Below are positions 33,561 to 45,563 of a stretch of 64,000 nt of DNA, one piece after another. Source of the DNA: Adiantum capillus-veneris. Taxonomy: Eukaryota > Streptophyta > Polypodiopsida > Polypodiales > Pteridaceae. The notes beneath the pieces were generated by a model. That model worked only from the letters and a program-made list of their open reading frames with translations, did no database searches and was not told the origin of the DNA. Position 1 is the first letter of the stretch; each line of letters starts with the position of its first letter. Location of the stretch: NCBI GenBank assembly GCA_014529385.2, contig CM043944.1, positions 177,249,740 through 177,313,739 on the forward strand, given 5' to 3'. The position numbers and the translations under genes are program-made.

Positions 33561-34740
33561 TTTTAACGTCCCCAATTGGGTAGCATTCCCGCACAAGGTG
33601 ATCGGTGATTGATTCTTTTTGAGTTTCGCCCGGCTATGTTGATGCCAATGATGTGCTTGGTGGTAGGCATCATAGTTTCGATACCAATCATGCATAGATG
33701 TCTTTACGACGGTAGTCCCCGGTCGGCGAGATCCTGGTTGATCCCAGTCCCTAGAGACAACGACTGCCACGGTCATCACAAACTTCGAGCTGGTTGATTT
33801 CGTCCACCGATCAAGCATAGCTTCCCCTCAAGAGCTGCACACGGCAAGCCGTAACACCCAAACCACACAACATATCAAAATCCACCAAAAATATCAATAG
33901 TTCTCGCACTTGAGACATCCCTACCAATAGAGCTCAAATCCATGACTCGACCATCAACATATCACACATACACATCACAAGAACACTTGTTCCCATCTAC
34001 ATCTAGTACGTGCCCAAGTATTCAGATATCCTCCTGTAAAGCTTCATGCACCTGCTCCTGGTATTTCCATGAGCCGACCACCTTCAGCTGTACCAATGTT
34101 GGATCGAGCAGGGTTTAATTCAGCCCCACGACCATTTAAATAATAGGCTGAAAAGTGACTTATTAAATAAGCCAGGCTAAGAGGTGGTTCACATGCGGCA
34201 AAATACCTACATGGTGAAATGTTGTCCTGTGCGAGAGAGGGTATGCAACTATAACCGGTCTCGACATGCATGTCCTGCTAGAGGCTCACAAAGGTGCCAG
34301 GCTCTGTTCTAAGCTAATGACTCATGCTAGATTATAGCAGAAGTATGTCCACGTAGCGCAAGTGAAGTGCGCACGTGACATGTTGTGTGAATTAACCAAT
34401 TTGACTATGAATGTTGTTGCCTCTAACCCAATTGCAAACCCATGTGGGCACGTGTGGTTCTCATCAACTGGCAAACCCCACCATGCTGGCAACCCTGGCC
34501 TCTTTGTTCTCAACCCCAACATCCTCTATAACCTCCACCTCAACATCCCTGTTGACAAACCCAACCTATTTATGGCTGGCAACCCCAGCTCTAACTCCAA
34601 CTAGCAAACCCAACCTCTTCATAGCTGGCAACCCCTACTCTAACTCCAACAACCTTGGAATCAATCTCATCATCAACATCCCTACCAACAACTCCAGCCT
34701 TTCCATGCTTGCCGACATCCTTGACTATAGCATTTGCAAT
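33561..34740. other. Segment without a supported gene; short direct repeats
   Basis: No coding frame recognised. A 45-bp unit (AAACCCAACCT.TTCATRGCTGGCAACCCC.., then CTCTAACTCCAAC) is repeated imperfectly at about 34557-34601 and 34607-34651. Together with earlier CTGGCAACCC copies it gives a degenerate tandem over 34460-34650. Confidence 0.45.
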
Positions 34741-37700
34741 CTAGGCAGTGTCACCTTCGGCAACCTCAAACTTAGTCTCTTTCCCGACAAGCCCACTACC
34801 AACTGATCTAACAGTTGCTATCACACCTAGCGAGGGTGATGAGAGTGAGGTTGGATTAGCTGTTGCAAGCACAACAGGTAGATTTTTCATAGTCAATACT
34901 GGTGCAAAAACCTTGGTATTCCTCAGATTTCCTTCAAGAGCAAATGAATGCAACAACTCCTCAACCGTGAAGCACTTGCCCAGATCATCTTTAAAGCTGG
35001 TCTTATCAACATTTTGGAAGCCAATGACATTTTTGTTATCCAAACTATCTCTATAAATGTAAAAGCCAAGGCTTTAAGAGCAATCGAGCTTTAAACAAAG
35101 TATGTGTCAAGCATGAAAGAGATTAACTAATAAAATGAGCCATTGATAGAACGTATATTAGAAAGATTTAGCATTCAAAAGACGTGTAATAACTTACCAT
35201 TTAAATAAATTTATCTGAACTTGGAGTATTGTCTATATTGAGGCCTCTCAAAGTACTTGAAATAATCTCCAGCTCTCCAATGTTTTCAGTCATAATCCTG
35301 CAATGCAATTAAAAAGCCAAAAGCAATTGTCCATTTCAATTTTACGATGTACAAAGTCATTCGTCGTCATTAAAAACCATGATAATTGTCATTTTTATCA
35401 TGAAAATTGCAAATACACCTACTAACAGTAATGCTCAAGTAGGTGTACATACATGTTATTTCGTTACAATCGCTTCAAAATAAGGTGTAGGAGCATAAAC
35501 CTTGCATACAGTATTGAGCAGCTTATCTTGTTTAGACATGTAGATACCTTAGGAACAAAGCATAAAACTATAGACATCTTATCCGTTTTAGATTTCCTCA
35601 TGTCTAAAACGAGTCGTATTGCAAATGGTATCACTTGCCTCTTCAATGTTTCCAGCTCCTAATGGAATCCAACCTGACAAGACCTTCAAACAGACATTCA
35701 TATCTCTCCATGTGTCCTCCTCCTTCACAACCTCCCACTCATCTGCTGTCATCTTACTCAATATTGCCAATTTCACTTTGTGTAACTGATTGCAAATGTC
35801 TCGCACAACTGAATGTTGAAGATTATCCAAATCGTTATGTAGGTTTGCCAAGACAATGTCACCACATACTACCCAAGGTGGAGGGTAACCTTGAAATCCA
35901 AGCTTTACTAAACCCTTCCGAACTTCATCATCTTGCATCTCATAGACAATGTTGTCTCCACTTTCACCACAAGGTAGAAGGAAACATTTATGCTTGAGGT
36001 TAGAAATTGACTTTATTTGCAAGGTCCTGTTGTGGAGTTCCAATGCTGAAATTACCTTCATACCGGTGACTTCATTCCTTGGCAATCCATCCAGTTCTTC
36101 TCCATTGTTGGCAAAATTTCCAACAAAGAATACTTCAATGTTGTGATGGCTCTCATGAAAGAAGAACTCTCGAATTTCGCACAATCCAATACCTTCTTGC
36201 TGGTTGCAAAAGGCTATCACATTGTCATTGACACTGTATTTTTCTCCCTTAAAAAACACCTTACTAAATGTAGCAAGTTCATGAACAAATAGATCAGACC
36301 TCCAAAAAGATTCAAGATATGATCTTTCAAAATCAGCCATAGACCTGAATTTCCTTTTTTCTGGACCCACAAGCACTCCCTTTGCATCCAAAACATGTTT
36401 GCATGGACAAGGATCTAGAAGATCACATGCTTGGAAAAGATCTAGTGCTACTTTCTCCGAAGTTGCAACAAGGACACCTTGTTTGTGCCATTCTTCACAT
36501 GAAAGACTAAGATCTCTATCAAAAAGAGTACCCTCTGGCTTTTGCAAACAAGTATGCATAAACACTAATAGTCGCTCTTGTGGTTGCAAGCCATCTTCTT
36601 CTACCTTTATATTTTGTCTTGTCTTCGTAATCAAAACCCTGTTGTGATGATGAGCATACGTCATTTCATTTGCCTTGTTGTTGGTGGGTATAGAAACAAC
36701 CCCATTCACAGCTCTTTCGTATCTGTAACACCACATACCATCATGTCCACCAAATTGTAGTATGTCATCAAGCATTTCTGCATTTCCTACAATCACATTT
36801 ACATTGAAAATTGTTTAGCTATTTATACTCTCAAGGTACACCAAACTGAATTTAGAGCTTCAAAACTTATGAAAGCTGATTTTCAAATTGAAGGTCTTCT
36901 TACCAACAACATGCTCCAAGAGAGAAGCATTCGGTCCAAAAGCCTCTTCTGATCTTATTCGCCATGATAGTAGTAACTTTTGCACCACTTCAAAATCTTG
37001 TTGTGACCAGCCATGAGACCTTGTATAGTTGTAGAAGATATGAGCAATATCTATCAGCAACATTCCAAGGTCCTTCATCTCCCTGCTGATGCTTGTCACC
37101 ATGTTCAATATATGGGGTAGACACCACATTACAAACTTTTGGTGCTCCTCGGCTATAAACATGTTATGATGCTGGCTTGGATTGAACGAAGGCCATCGCC
37201 CTTGATTCTTGTAACTTTTCGGTATTGCGAAGATAGCCTCTTGGGTACATGTATCTATGAGTTTCTTTTGTTGATTACTTGATCCATCAAAAAGACTCTT
37301 TATATACTTTTTGAAAAGATTCAATGCAAGAATATGCATAACATCATAAACCAAGTCCTTGCTGATATCAAAACCATAAAGGTCATATAACACCCATAAA
37401 CAAGATTCACCTGTAAGGCCAGCACTTGAAAGTTTTTCCTCTTTTCCTTTCTTTGTGGACTCTCGCTTTGAGAGACCTATCGCTTCATACATTTGATCGA
37501 CCTTCCTTTTGGGGGCTGGATTCCGACCTTGTAATGTATTTTGATCATAAACATAAAAAGGGATTCTTCCTTGTTGGCTCACCTTGCTTGTTACTGGACA
37601 ATCTCTACGACAACCATTCTTTCCGCCATCTTTTAATAAACCCAATTTGCACTGCGCAGGATGATCTCCTGTCCAAAACATCAATAATGATCGCAACCTA

Positions 37701-39266
37701 TATTGACCTTGGTCATCATTAAAAAGCCCATCTGTAATGAGTTGTGTCGGATAGCAATATTGCACCATAAATCCATCCACAAACGAAGATACGAGTTCGT
37801 TTATTAGAGGAGTCAAAAAATATTGTAAAATGTCTCCATGTCTTTGTTCTAACTGAATCAAGCTGCAGGGAATAAAAAGAAGAGGTAGAGGGCCAATTTT
37901 ATTGTCTTTTTTTGCATTGACAATGCACATATCCAGAATTCCAACCTCCTTTTGTTTAGTTTTTGCAGCTTGAAATCCATCCCAATGACAAACTATTGCA
38001 AAATTCCTTGGATCCCCCTTCAAGCCACAATCATAAAGATAAAATTATTTTGTAAAAGAGACATCTGCAAGGACTAAAATTACATCCAATAGAAATGAAT
38101 AAAAACTATTAACATTTGCATCAGTTGTTGGTATGCAAACTTACAAAAATAGAAAGAAATAGATGCATGCAATTTATGAAATCGTAAAATTTGGCCAGCT
38201 CTTAAGATTCAAGACTAATCACTATATCACTACAATATGGAAAAGATTCTTACCCCTGACATTTGTTGCTGTTTTTGAATCCATCCCCTACATTTTGTGC
38301 ATCGAAAGGCATACTCTTTTTCTTGAGCATTCCAACCATGAACAAGCTCTTGACTTTTCATAGAAAGAGGAAAGGCCCTGTAGATTTTTTTGCAAAGTTC
38401 ATTATCACAAATAACAGGGAGTTCCCAAAGAGCATTCGGATCCCAAAATTCTTTGCATAGTTTAATCTTTTGACCATCCCAAAGCTCCTTGATATTTCTT
38501 TCTTTTGTGTTATTTTCCATGAGCCATGTTGTTCTATCTCGCCACATGGCAAGAAACTCGTGACAATTTGTAGAACTTGACACAAAAGCTTTAGTTGCTC
38601 TACAAATGACATGTAGTCAAATGGAACCATTTGCTTGCAAGAATTTCCACATTTGTCACAAGGAATAGAGCATACATTACAATTGTACTTTGCTTTTGAT
38701 GCATAATTGACACTTGAGGGGCAGATGCATCTCCGTGGACTAAAAACTTTTGGTTGATGGCTGTGATTTCTTGAGCCCACACATAACCACCATCGTTTTG
38801 GCTCCATCATTCCCAAAGAGAGATAATGACAAAACATTTGATCTAAATTCTGAGCAATAGGCGCTTTTATCGCTTCCTTTTGATTATTGAGCAAAATTGA
38901 AGCCAACGAGAGTCCTTGCTTATTAGACAATGATTTTTTTCCTTTGCAAGGCTGCACTTCTGCAAACAACATCTTTGTCATCTTGTCTTGCATTGCAAGG
39001 GAAGCTCTAAATTCATCCCATGATGCTTGCATATTAGTACTCCAATCTAAAATCTGTCCACTTATGTCTAATACCTCTCCAACTTCTTCCCCATCTAGTT
39101 GAGAGAGACATGGTTTGTGATCGATATGCCTTTCATGCACGTAATCAGATACATTATTTTGTGAACTATCCTCCTTGAAACAAAAGGGCACATCCATGAT
39201 TTGTTGAAAGTGGTAAGGACCTGGATATGAAAGAGTGTTTAAAGTAGCGTAGTATTGATCATTCAT
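34741..39266 (-). pseudogene. tnp2-like (CACTA superfamily) transposase gene, spliced, nearly intact
   Basis: Exon 1 (39266-38254) starts MNDQYYATLNTLSYPGPYHF, has a Cys cluster (CICPSS..YNCNVCSIPCDKCGNSCKQ), then after a 1-bp shift near 38585 NCHEFLAMWRDRTTW, IKELWDGQKIKLCKEFW and FRCTKCRGW. Exon 2 (38017-36904) has VCHWDGFQAAKTKQ and LLMFWTGDHPAQCKLGLL (candidate catalytic Asp residues) and LVYDVMHILALNLFKKYIKSLF. Exon 3 (36786-35639) has NAEMLDDILQFGGHDGMWCY, CCEEW-like Cys/His pairs and FRSMADFERSYLE. A tentative exon 4 is 35050-34741. Introns 38018-38253 (GT/AG, phase 0) and 36787-36903 (GT/AG, in phase) join the frame exactly. It resembles the 'transposase domain-containing' tnp2 relatives and differs clearly from the CACTA transposase at 15-19 kb. 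I found no terminal repeats, so the transposon's limits are unknown. The single frameshift might be a sequencing error. Confidence 0.6.
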
Positions 39267-39904
39267 GATACGTCAACAATACAATCAAACATGTTTGTAG
39301 AGCATTATTTAAAGAAATCACCATGCTTACCTAAATATATGCCATTTATTTTAAAAAAACCAATTCATGCTTTGAAACAATTGTCTCAATTGCCAAAAAA
39401 AAAGGCAAGAGACAAAAGAGAGAAAGTGATCTTTAAAATAACTGCTACATTTGCAAAAGAAAAAAAGGACAAATCACACTTGAACTTTATATGAGGATAC
39501 CTACATCCATTTGCATGATGGCTTCAGCTACATCAAGAGGAGAAACAAAACATTGTACATAAAGAAATTGAAGATAGGGGTCTCCTTCTCTAAGTCGAGT
39601 ATTGTAACATGCTAGTGACACGAGAGCTCTAATATTGACAAATTGACTACTCAATACCGAATAGCAATGTCATGTAAGACAATAAGAGGCTGCATGATAC
39701 CTATTTGAAAGGTTCCCTAATCGATACAATGCCAACATTAACTGTAATAACAATCACAACATATAGACTTTTGCAATATAAATGGATCTCTTGCAAGGCC
39801 CTATAGTTTATATTAAAAACCTTAACAATGTTACTACTAGGAAGTCTTCTTGGTGTTTAACTGCGCTATTTCTTGCCTGGTTACTTGCCTGGTTTTTTGG
39901 ACAG
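39267..39904. other. Upstream region of the tnp2-like gene, no gene seen
   Basis: AT-rich. No recognisable coding frame apart from a Lys-rich 79-codon frame at 39255-39494 with no family resemblance. It could hold the promoter or terminal region of the transposon. Confidence 0.4.
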
Positions 39905-40363
39905 CAGTAGAAAGATTGCAGATTTCAGCCCTAGTGTCGGTCTTGTCATCACCGTCGTCATCACCGACATAGCCTAAACTTGCATCAGTCCCATGCATTC
40001 CATTTCAGCCCTAGTGTCGGTCTTGTCATCACCGTCGTCATCACCGACATAGCCTAAACTTGCATCAGTCCCATGCATTCCATTTGTACCAGATTGTGCA
40101 ATCATACGTAGACCACTCTCGCCGACGAGAGTGGGGCCTTCGGAGGGTTTTACTACGTCTCTGGTGTCGTATCTCTCTTCTCTCTCTATCTCTCAGTCTC
40201 ATACACTTGCACGCATAGTGTCCATTCACTTTGTTTGTGATCATAGCATTCTCTCATTAAGAACGGAAGGCTCTCTCTTCCATAAGAACAAAAGGAACCT
40301 TGAGCACAGTTCGGAGCACTCATCTTGAGCAAAGCGCAAACATTCATTCCGCTGCACCTAACA
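39905..40363 (+). repeat. Ty3/gypsy LTR, 3' part, with perfect 80-bp tandem duplication
   Basis: Matches the last 460 bp of the complete LTR 47196-48472: the CCACTCTCGCCGACGAGAGTGG hairpin, GTGGGGCCTTCGGAGG, ACGGAAGGCTCTCTCTTCC, ending CCGCTGCACCTAACA. An 80-bp block starting TTTCAGCCCTAGTGTCGGTC is duplicated perfectly (39923-40002 and 40003-40082). Confidence 0.7.
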
Positions 40364-40450
40364 ATCTTGTTTGATTCTAGTAGTATACATGATGTGGTTA
40401 ATCCCTGTCTTGTCGAGAGAGCCCGCTTGGAGGTTAGCAAGATTGCAGAT
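40364..40450 (+). pseudogene. Retropepsin fragment (gypsy protease N-terminus)
   Basis: Directly after the LTR end reads TILFDSSSIHDVVNPCLVER, then ARLEVSKI. This is the pattern of a gypsy aspartic protease active-site loop (ILxDSGSxHNFI), with the Gly of D-S-G replaced by Ser, so it is inactive. Only about 28 residues remain before the frame enters LTR-like sequence. The continuation of such a protease (GCDMLLGIRWF) lies at 41260. Confidence 0.5.
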
Positions 40451-41252
40451 AACCTAGCGTTTTTGGACAAGAACCCAGATCAGCCACCGTTTTTGCATCT
40501 ACATTAGCATAGCAACAGCAAAGGACGGATCAACACTAGCATTAGTGGATTTCACCAGATCCACAGCGTGTTTGCAGCAAGACCCATTTTCAGCACTAGC
40601 GTTTTTGGTTTGCAGATCAACCTCAACATTTTTGCAGATCTTCGCGACGGAATCAGTCCTAGACTCAACGTTTTCAGTTTTCAGCAGTCCGCAGTAGAAT
40701 TCCCGAACCTCGCAGATCTCACCTTCCCGCAGCACATCCTCGCTGCACGGTCAGATCTCGTGAAGTTTGCAGATTCAGCCCGAAAAACGTAGATTTCAGC
40801 ATCTGCGTTTTCAGCGTGTCGTCGTTGCATCGTCGTCATCGACATCGTCATCGACATCGTCATCGACATAGAGTCAGAATTCAGCAGATAAAGATTTGCA
40901 GATTTCAGCCCTTAGTGATTTCAGTTTTCAGCCCGTCTCGTCGTCGTCCTCATTGTCGGCAAGTCCAAGCATTGTAGAGATTTGTGCAATCATAAGTAGA
41001 CCGCCCTCGCCATAGAGAGTGGGGCCTTCGGAGCAGGGTTGACAACATTCTGGTGTCGTATTCTCTTCTCTCTCTATCTCTCAGTCTCAGCAGCTTCATG
41101 CACAGTGTCTATTCACTTTGTTTGTGTCCATTGCACTCTCTCACTAAAGGAACGGAAGGCTCTCCCTTCCGTAAATAAAAGGAATCCTTGAGCACAGTTC
41201 GGAGCACTCATCTTGAGCAAAGTTCAAACATTCACTTCTGTTGCACCTTACA
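40451..41252 (+). repeat. Ty3/gypsy LTR, 3' part, second copy
   Basis: Carries the GATCAGCC..GCGTTTTTGCA motif series (40480-40720), CGTCATCGACATCGTCATCG repeats (40830-40870), GTGGGGCCTTCGGAGCAGG and the CTGTTGCACCTTACA end at 41252. Its 5' portion, including promoter and TGTCACG start, is missing. Confidence 0.65.
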
Positions 41253-42263
41253 TCTCTCCTCTTTCAGGATGTGATATGCTTTTAGGCATTCGATGGTTTT
41301 GTGAGCATAACCCTCTCATTGATTGGGCAGCTAATACTTTCACTTTCAATGCCAAGAGTGACTCTTCCATTGTCATTCGTGGGGAGCAAGTTGTTCATTC
41401 TTCATCTCTCATTTCTAATGTGCAGGCAAAGATTGAAAAGAAGCAAGAGAAGGAGACTCTCTCAGTCTTGTCTTCTCCAAAGCACGACACACATGATTTG
41501 CATGATATAGATGTGATTATTCACAATGATGATGATTCATGACGGTCGAGTATTTCATTCGTGACGGTTTCCGGTATTTTAGTCACCGTCTTTATGTGAT
41601 CCCTTTTCATAGGCATGCCATATTGTACGATGAACACGATTCGCCCATGAATGAGCACGGATGTATACGGATTACTCATAAAAGAATGATATGTTTGTAC
41701 CCAAGGAATTCACATTTCATGTCTCCTTCTTGGCATGACACAGTATCCAAAAGAGCACAAGAAGGATTTAGCATCAAGCATCGGCATTTTCATTGTCATT
41801 TGTCACATTTGATAGATTTATTTCAGACAGACAAGTTTTGATTCCATTGTTTGCGTGTGTTTGATGAACATTTTGGCACTCCGTCTATATGTTCATCTAC
41901 ATTGCATGCACAGTCTTTAGAGAAGACTAGAATTTTTCCAGTCACTTTACGTGGAATGGGTATGTTCATGTTTTTGTGTTGGAAAAGGTTTCAGGAATTT
42001 TCATCCTCGGAGATTCTTGAAGAAAGTAGATCCACGACTATAGCCGAAGTTGGAGCTTTGACGCAGCCACATATGACTTTGTGTTGCTTTCGACGCGGCC
42101 CAAAGAAGCAAGCATTACAGACCTTTATGAAGTTCAAGTATCACATGACCCACGCATCAGAGTGGGCCGGCGAAGAGTCCTTTCCAGCATTCCAGACGCT
42201 ATTGGCGATCTCCCTCGACGCCATACAGTTCAGTACAAGTACCTCACTTTAAAAAGGAGGGGA
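41253..42263 (+). pseudogene. Ty3/gypsy pol remnant: protease end plus integrase zinc domain and tail
   Basis: 41253-41540 gives SPLSGCDMLLGIRWFCEHNP and LIDWAANTFTF, the C-terminal half of a gypsy protease (yDxLLGxxWL..hxPxIDW). 41541-41780 gives IRDGFRYFSHRLYVIP, ILYDEHDSPMNEHG and ICLYPRNSHFMSP, resembling the His-rich zinc-binding start of gypsy integrase. 42081-42262 ends RHTVQYKYLTLKRRG, which closely parallels a frame ending at 45570 on the other strand, so it is a family-specific pol C-terminus. RT and RNase H are absent between the two pieces, so pol has a large internal deletion. A purine tract follows and leads directly into an LTR. Confidence 0.6.
42248..42263 (+). other. Polypurine tract before gypsy LTR
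   Basis: TTTAAAAAGGAGGGGA immediately precedes the LTR start TATCACGTG at 42264. The inverted element at 45564-45580 has AAGCAAGAGGGGATAC in the same place. Confidence 0.6.
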
Positions 42264-43316
42264 TATCACGTGCACATCTAACCCTATATGTCCATGGACA
42301 AGCTACTTCATGACAAGGGTTCAATTAGCTTAAGAAGTGTTCCGGCATCTTTGTGAGTCTGTTCGCAGACCGTGCATGTTAAGGCACTTAGAGTAGTTGC
42401 ATATCCTCTGGTTGCACACAGCATGATCATCAAATTATAGTCAGTACCCATCAGGAGCATTTTACAGTGCATAGAACCCATTTTTCCTATTTTAGCCATT
42501 TTTCACTTATTAATAAGTGACTTTGTTGGGAAACTGGATAGGACAAATTGGCTAAGCAAATATATAAGAAAACCTAGCGCTAGAAGTTTCTGGAGAAGAG
42601 GCAGCAGAGACCACAAGTCTTTCTCAACAAGACTACCCGGCGGAACATCTAGCGTTTTCAACCATCAGAATCAGCCTGGCGTTTTCATCAAGTGCAGATC
42701 AGCCCCAACGTTTTGCCACTTGCAGATCAGCCTGGCGTTTGCAGATCTCCTAGCATTTTCTGCAGCAGACACATTTTCAACCCTAGCATTTGTAGTTTCC
42801 GGCAACAGGTTCTTGCATTTGCATCAGCGTTTTTCATTTTCATCAATTAGCCTCCGCATCGCAGCCCCCAAACCTCGCAGATCTTACCTTCCCGCAACAG
42901 ATCCTCACCGCACGGTCAGACCAACCAGTGTTTGCAATTTCAGCCTGCTATTCACAGATTTCAACATCTGCATTTTCAGTGCGTCGTCGTCACATCGTCG
43001 TCATCGCCATCGTCACCGACATAGAGTCAGAGTTCAGCATATACAAGATTTGCAAAATTCAGCCCTTAGCGTTTTCAGTTTTCAGTGGGGCCTTCGGAGG
43101 AGGGTTTGACAACATTCTGGTGTCGTATTCTTCTCTCTCTATCTCTCAATATCAGCACCTTCATTCACAGTGTTTACCACTTTGTTTGTGATCATTTGCA
43201 CTCTCTCACTAAAGGAACAGTAGGCTCTCTCTTTCGTAAGTAAAAGGAACCCTTGAGCAGAGTTCAGAGCACTGATCTTGAGCAAAGTTCAACATTCATT
43301 TCCGTTGCACCTTACA
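42264..43316 (+). repeat. Ty3/gypsy LTR (1,053 bp)
   Basis: Starts TATCACGTGCACATCTAACCC (TGTCACGTG in sister copies) and ends GTTGCACCTTACA. Contains the perfect palindrome TCACTTATTAATAAGTGA (42503-42520), a TATA box (TATATAAG, 42561) 41 bp further on, a series of AGCGTTTT/GATCAGCC motifs (42640-42850), and GTGGGGCCTTCGGAGG (about 43086). After the LTR the sequence switches to an antisense integrase fragment. Confidence 0.75.
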
Positions 43317-44300
43317 CAAAACTAGGAAGTAAACATTGGCGTCCCCATTGGAGGTGATGGTCTTGGGCAACCCAGCAATGGGGTACCAAAACCGGATGAA
43401 TAGTCGAGCGACGTCTTCTGCTGAAGATATATGCTTGCAAGGGATCAGCATGACAAACTTATCGAACCGACTAATGAGTGCGTAGAAAGCCTCCAAAGAC
43501 CTTCCCTCTACTTACACTTTTTGGCCCTTGGCCTTGCATCCCTTGAGTAAATCTATAAGTGGTGTTGCAATTTCTGAAAGATTCTACATGTGTTTGCTAT
43601 AGGCCTGACAAAGACCCACAAAAGAGCGTATTTGCTGGGCGGTTTGGGAAATCTCCCAAGATAAAATGGCTTGGATCTTTTCGGGGTCCAATCTCATGTC
43701 CTCGCTGTTGATGATGAAATCGAGGTAGGAAACCTCATGTACCCCAAAGGTACTCTTCTTGGCATTGACATAGAGTTGATTTGCTTCAAGAATCTGGAAA
43801 ACCTTCTCCACATCCAACGTTTTTGGAATGTCTACTTCAAAAATGTGAATCTAGTGGTAGCCGCTCTTCAAGTCGATTTTGGTGAAGAACTTTGCACCAT
43901 CCAGTAGCTCCAAAATGTACTCAATGATGGGAGGCATGGAAAACTTGTTCTTGATTGTCAACTTGTTTACTGCTTTGTAGTCAACACATGATTGGGCGAT
44001 TTGTCCTTCTTCATGATGAAGAGGATGGGTATTGTGAATGGTGAGGATGATGGGTGGATAAATCCGGCCCCAAGAGGTCTGCATTCTGTGTTTCCAACTC
44101 CCCTTCTAATGCTTTGGATAAGCGATAGGGAAATTGGCTGGGTGGTTCTGTGCTTGAAATAAGCTCGATATGATAGTCTTCTGGTCGAGAGGGTGGAAGC
44201 TTTGAACGAAGGCCATCTCACAGTATAATATGCTAATACCGCTTAATGAGTGTCTGCATCCTAGGTTCCATCTTTAGCTGATATGGGATGGTGTTAGTTC
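43317..44300 (-). pseudogene. Ty3/gypsy pol remnant: RT and integrase fragments with deletions
   Basis: Reading on the - strand: IELISSTEPPSQFPYRLSKA (about 44190), GAGFIHPSSSPFTIPILFIM, KKDKSP, then after a frameshift SCVDYKAVNKLTIKNKFSMP and FFTKIDLKSGYH (44084-43851). It jumps to MDVEKVFQILEANQLYVNAK, FGVHEVSYLDFIINS and RSFVGLCQAYSKHM (43817-43584), then RFDKFVMLIPCKHISSAEDV and GLPKTITSNGDANV (43496-43317). These are RT fingers/palm, RT thumb, and integrase core. The stretch with the catalytic YxDD, all of RNase H and the integrase zinc domain are deleted, so it cannot reverse-transcribe. Confidence 0.8.
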
Positions 44301-45563
44301 CATGAACAAATGTCAGGTGCAACGGAATTGAATTATGGTGAAGATCCAGGGTTTACACTTCCACAAATCATTTCTTTCTTTTCCTTGCGTTAGTGATCCT
44401 TTTTAGCTTGAATGATGGTTCTTTTTATTGTCCATAAAGAGAGGGAATGAGAGAGAGCGATAGAGATGTGTAAAGGGGGAGAGAAAGAGAGAGAAGAGGA
44501 GAATGACACCCGATGGGGTCCCAACCAATCCTTTCAAGGGCCCCCCACACTGTTGTCGATCTGGTATTTCTTTTAATTGCGTAAACGGAATATACACACA
44601 TGCAATACCTCAAGTGCAGACTCTACTGACTCAAATGATGACTATCGTCACAGTAACTCCTCAGAAAGAGGCACCTCCGGGGTTGATTTGATGCACCTTT
44701 GGATCCTTCTTGATGTGGGATTGTGGATAGCCACCAAGGGTAGATCTGGAGCTGAATTGCGCTCCCAATGTGAGAGAGGGCTGAGAGCTGGCTGCAAAAA
44801 CACAAAACTGCGAGACGGAAAACGCAACAGCTCTCTCGCGTAAAGCATGGCTGAAAACGCAAATCTCAATGAGGGTGATGACGGATAGTAGTGGAGCACT
44901 CGATGTCGGTGAGGGAATGGCCAAGTGGAGGCTCGATGGGCTGCTGAAGTACTGGACCGCAACGGGGAGACCTAGCAAGTGCAAATCCAGGCCGATCCGG
45001 CGAGGGAAGGATTAAAAACTGAAAATGCTAGAGGCTGATCTGCTACTAGGGAGGGCGTTGGGCTGAAACCTGAAAACGATGGGGATCTCTGCCCAAAAAC
45101 GCAAGGCTGATCTGGGAGTTGGAAAACGCTGGGCTGATCTGCAACGTCTGCTAGCGCTATCCACATCTAATGATAATCAGTGGCTCCTTGACTCCCTTTA
45201 TAGGTGAGTTTTGCAAGTTATAATCCACTTAAGAGCTAGGACCTTGGTAGGGCAAATTGTCCACCAAACCCAACAAATAAATCATAAAAATGATTTATTG
45301 ATAAGTTTTGACCAAGACTAAGTTTCGGGTAAAACTATCACATATGTCCGGGACACCCAAGGATCCGATCGACGTGGAGAATGGCTCATTGGATTCCTCT
45401 AGCCTAGAACTATATGTATGTCATGCTAGATGCCCACCATAGTGTAACAACATTTGTCAAAACGCTTTTACAAACCATTTGTGCAAGAGGGTTTCAAACT
45501 GGAAAATTGGTACTACAAGTCGATGAAGCTTGTGCACGTGGCACATAGAGCCACGTGCACATA
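44301..45563 (-). repeat. Ty3/gypsy LTR, - strand, left border unresolved
   Basis: In element orientation it starts TATGTGCACGTGG at 45563 directly after the purine tract. It has a CCTATAAAGGGAG TATA-like box (about 45205) and a series of AACGCTGGGCTGATCTGC motifs (44850-45160, the inverse of the AGCGTTTT motif of the + LTRs). A (GA)n-flanked block GATGGGGTCCCAACCAATCC (44512) is related to 61575. The end next to the pol fragment could not be placed. Confidence 0.55.
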
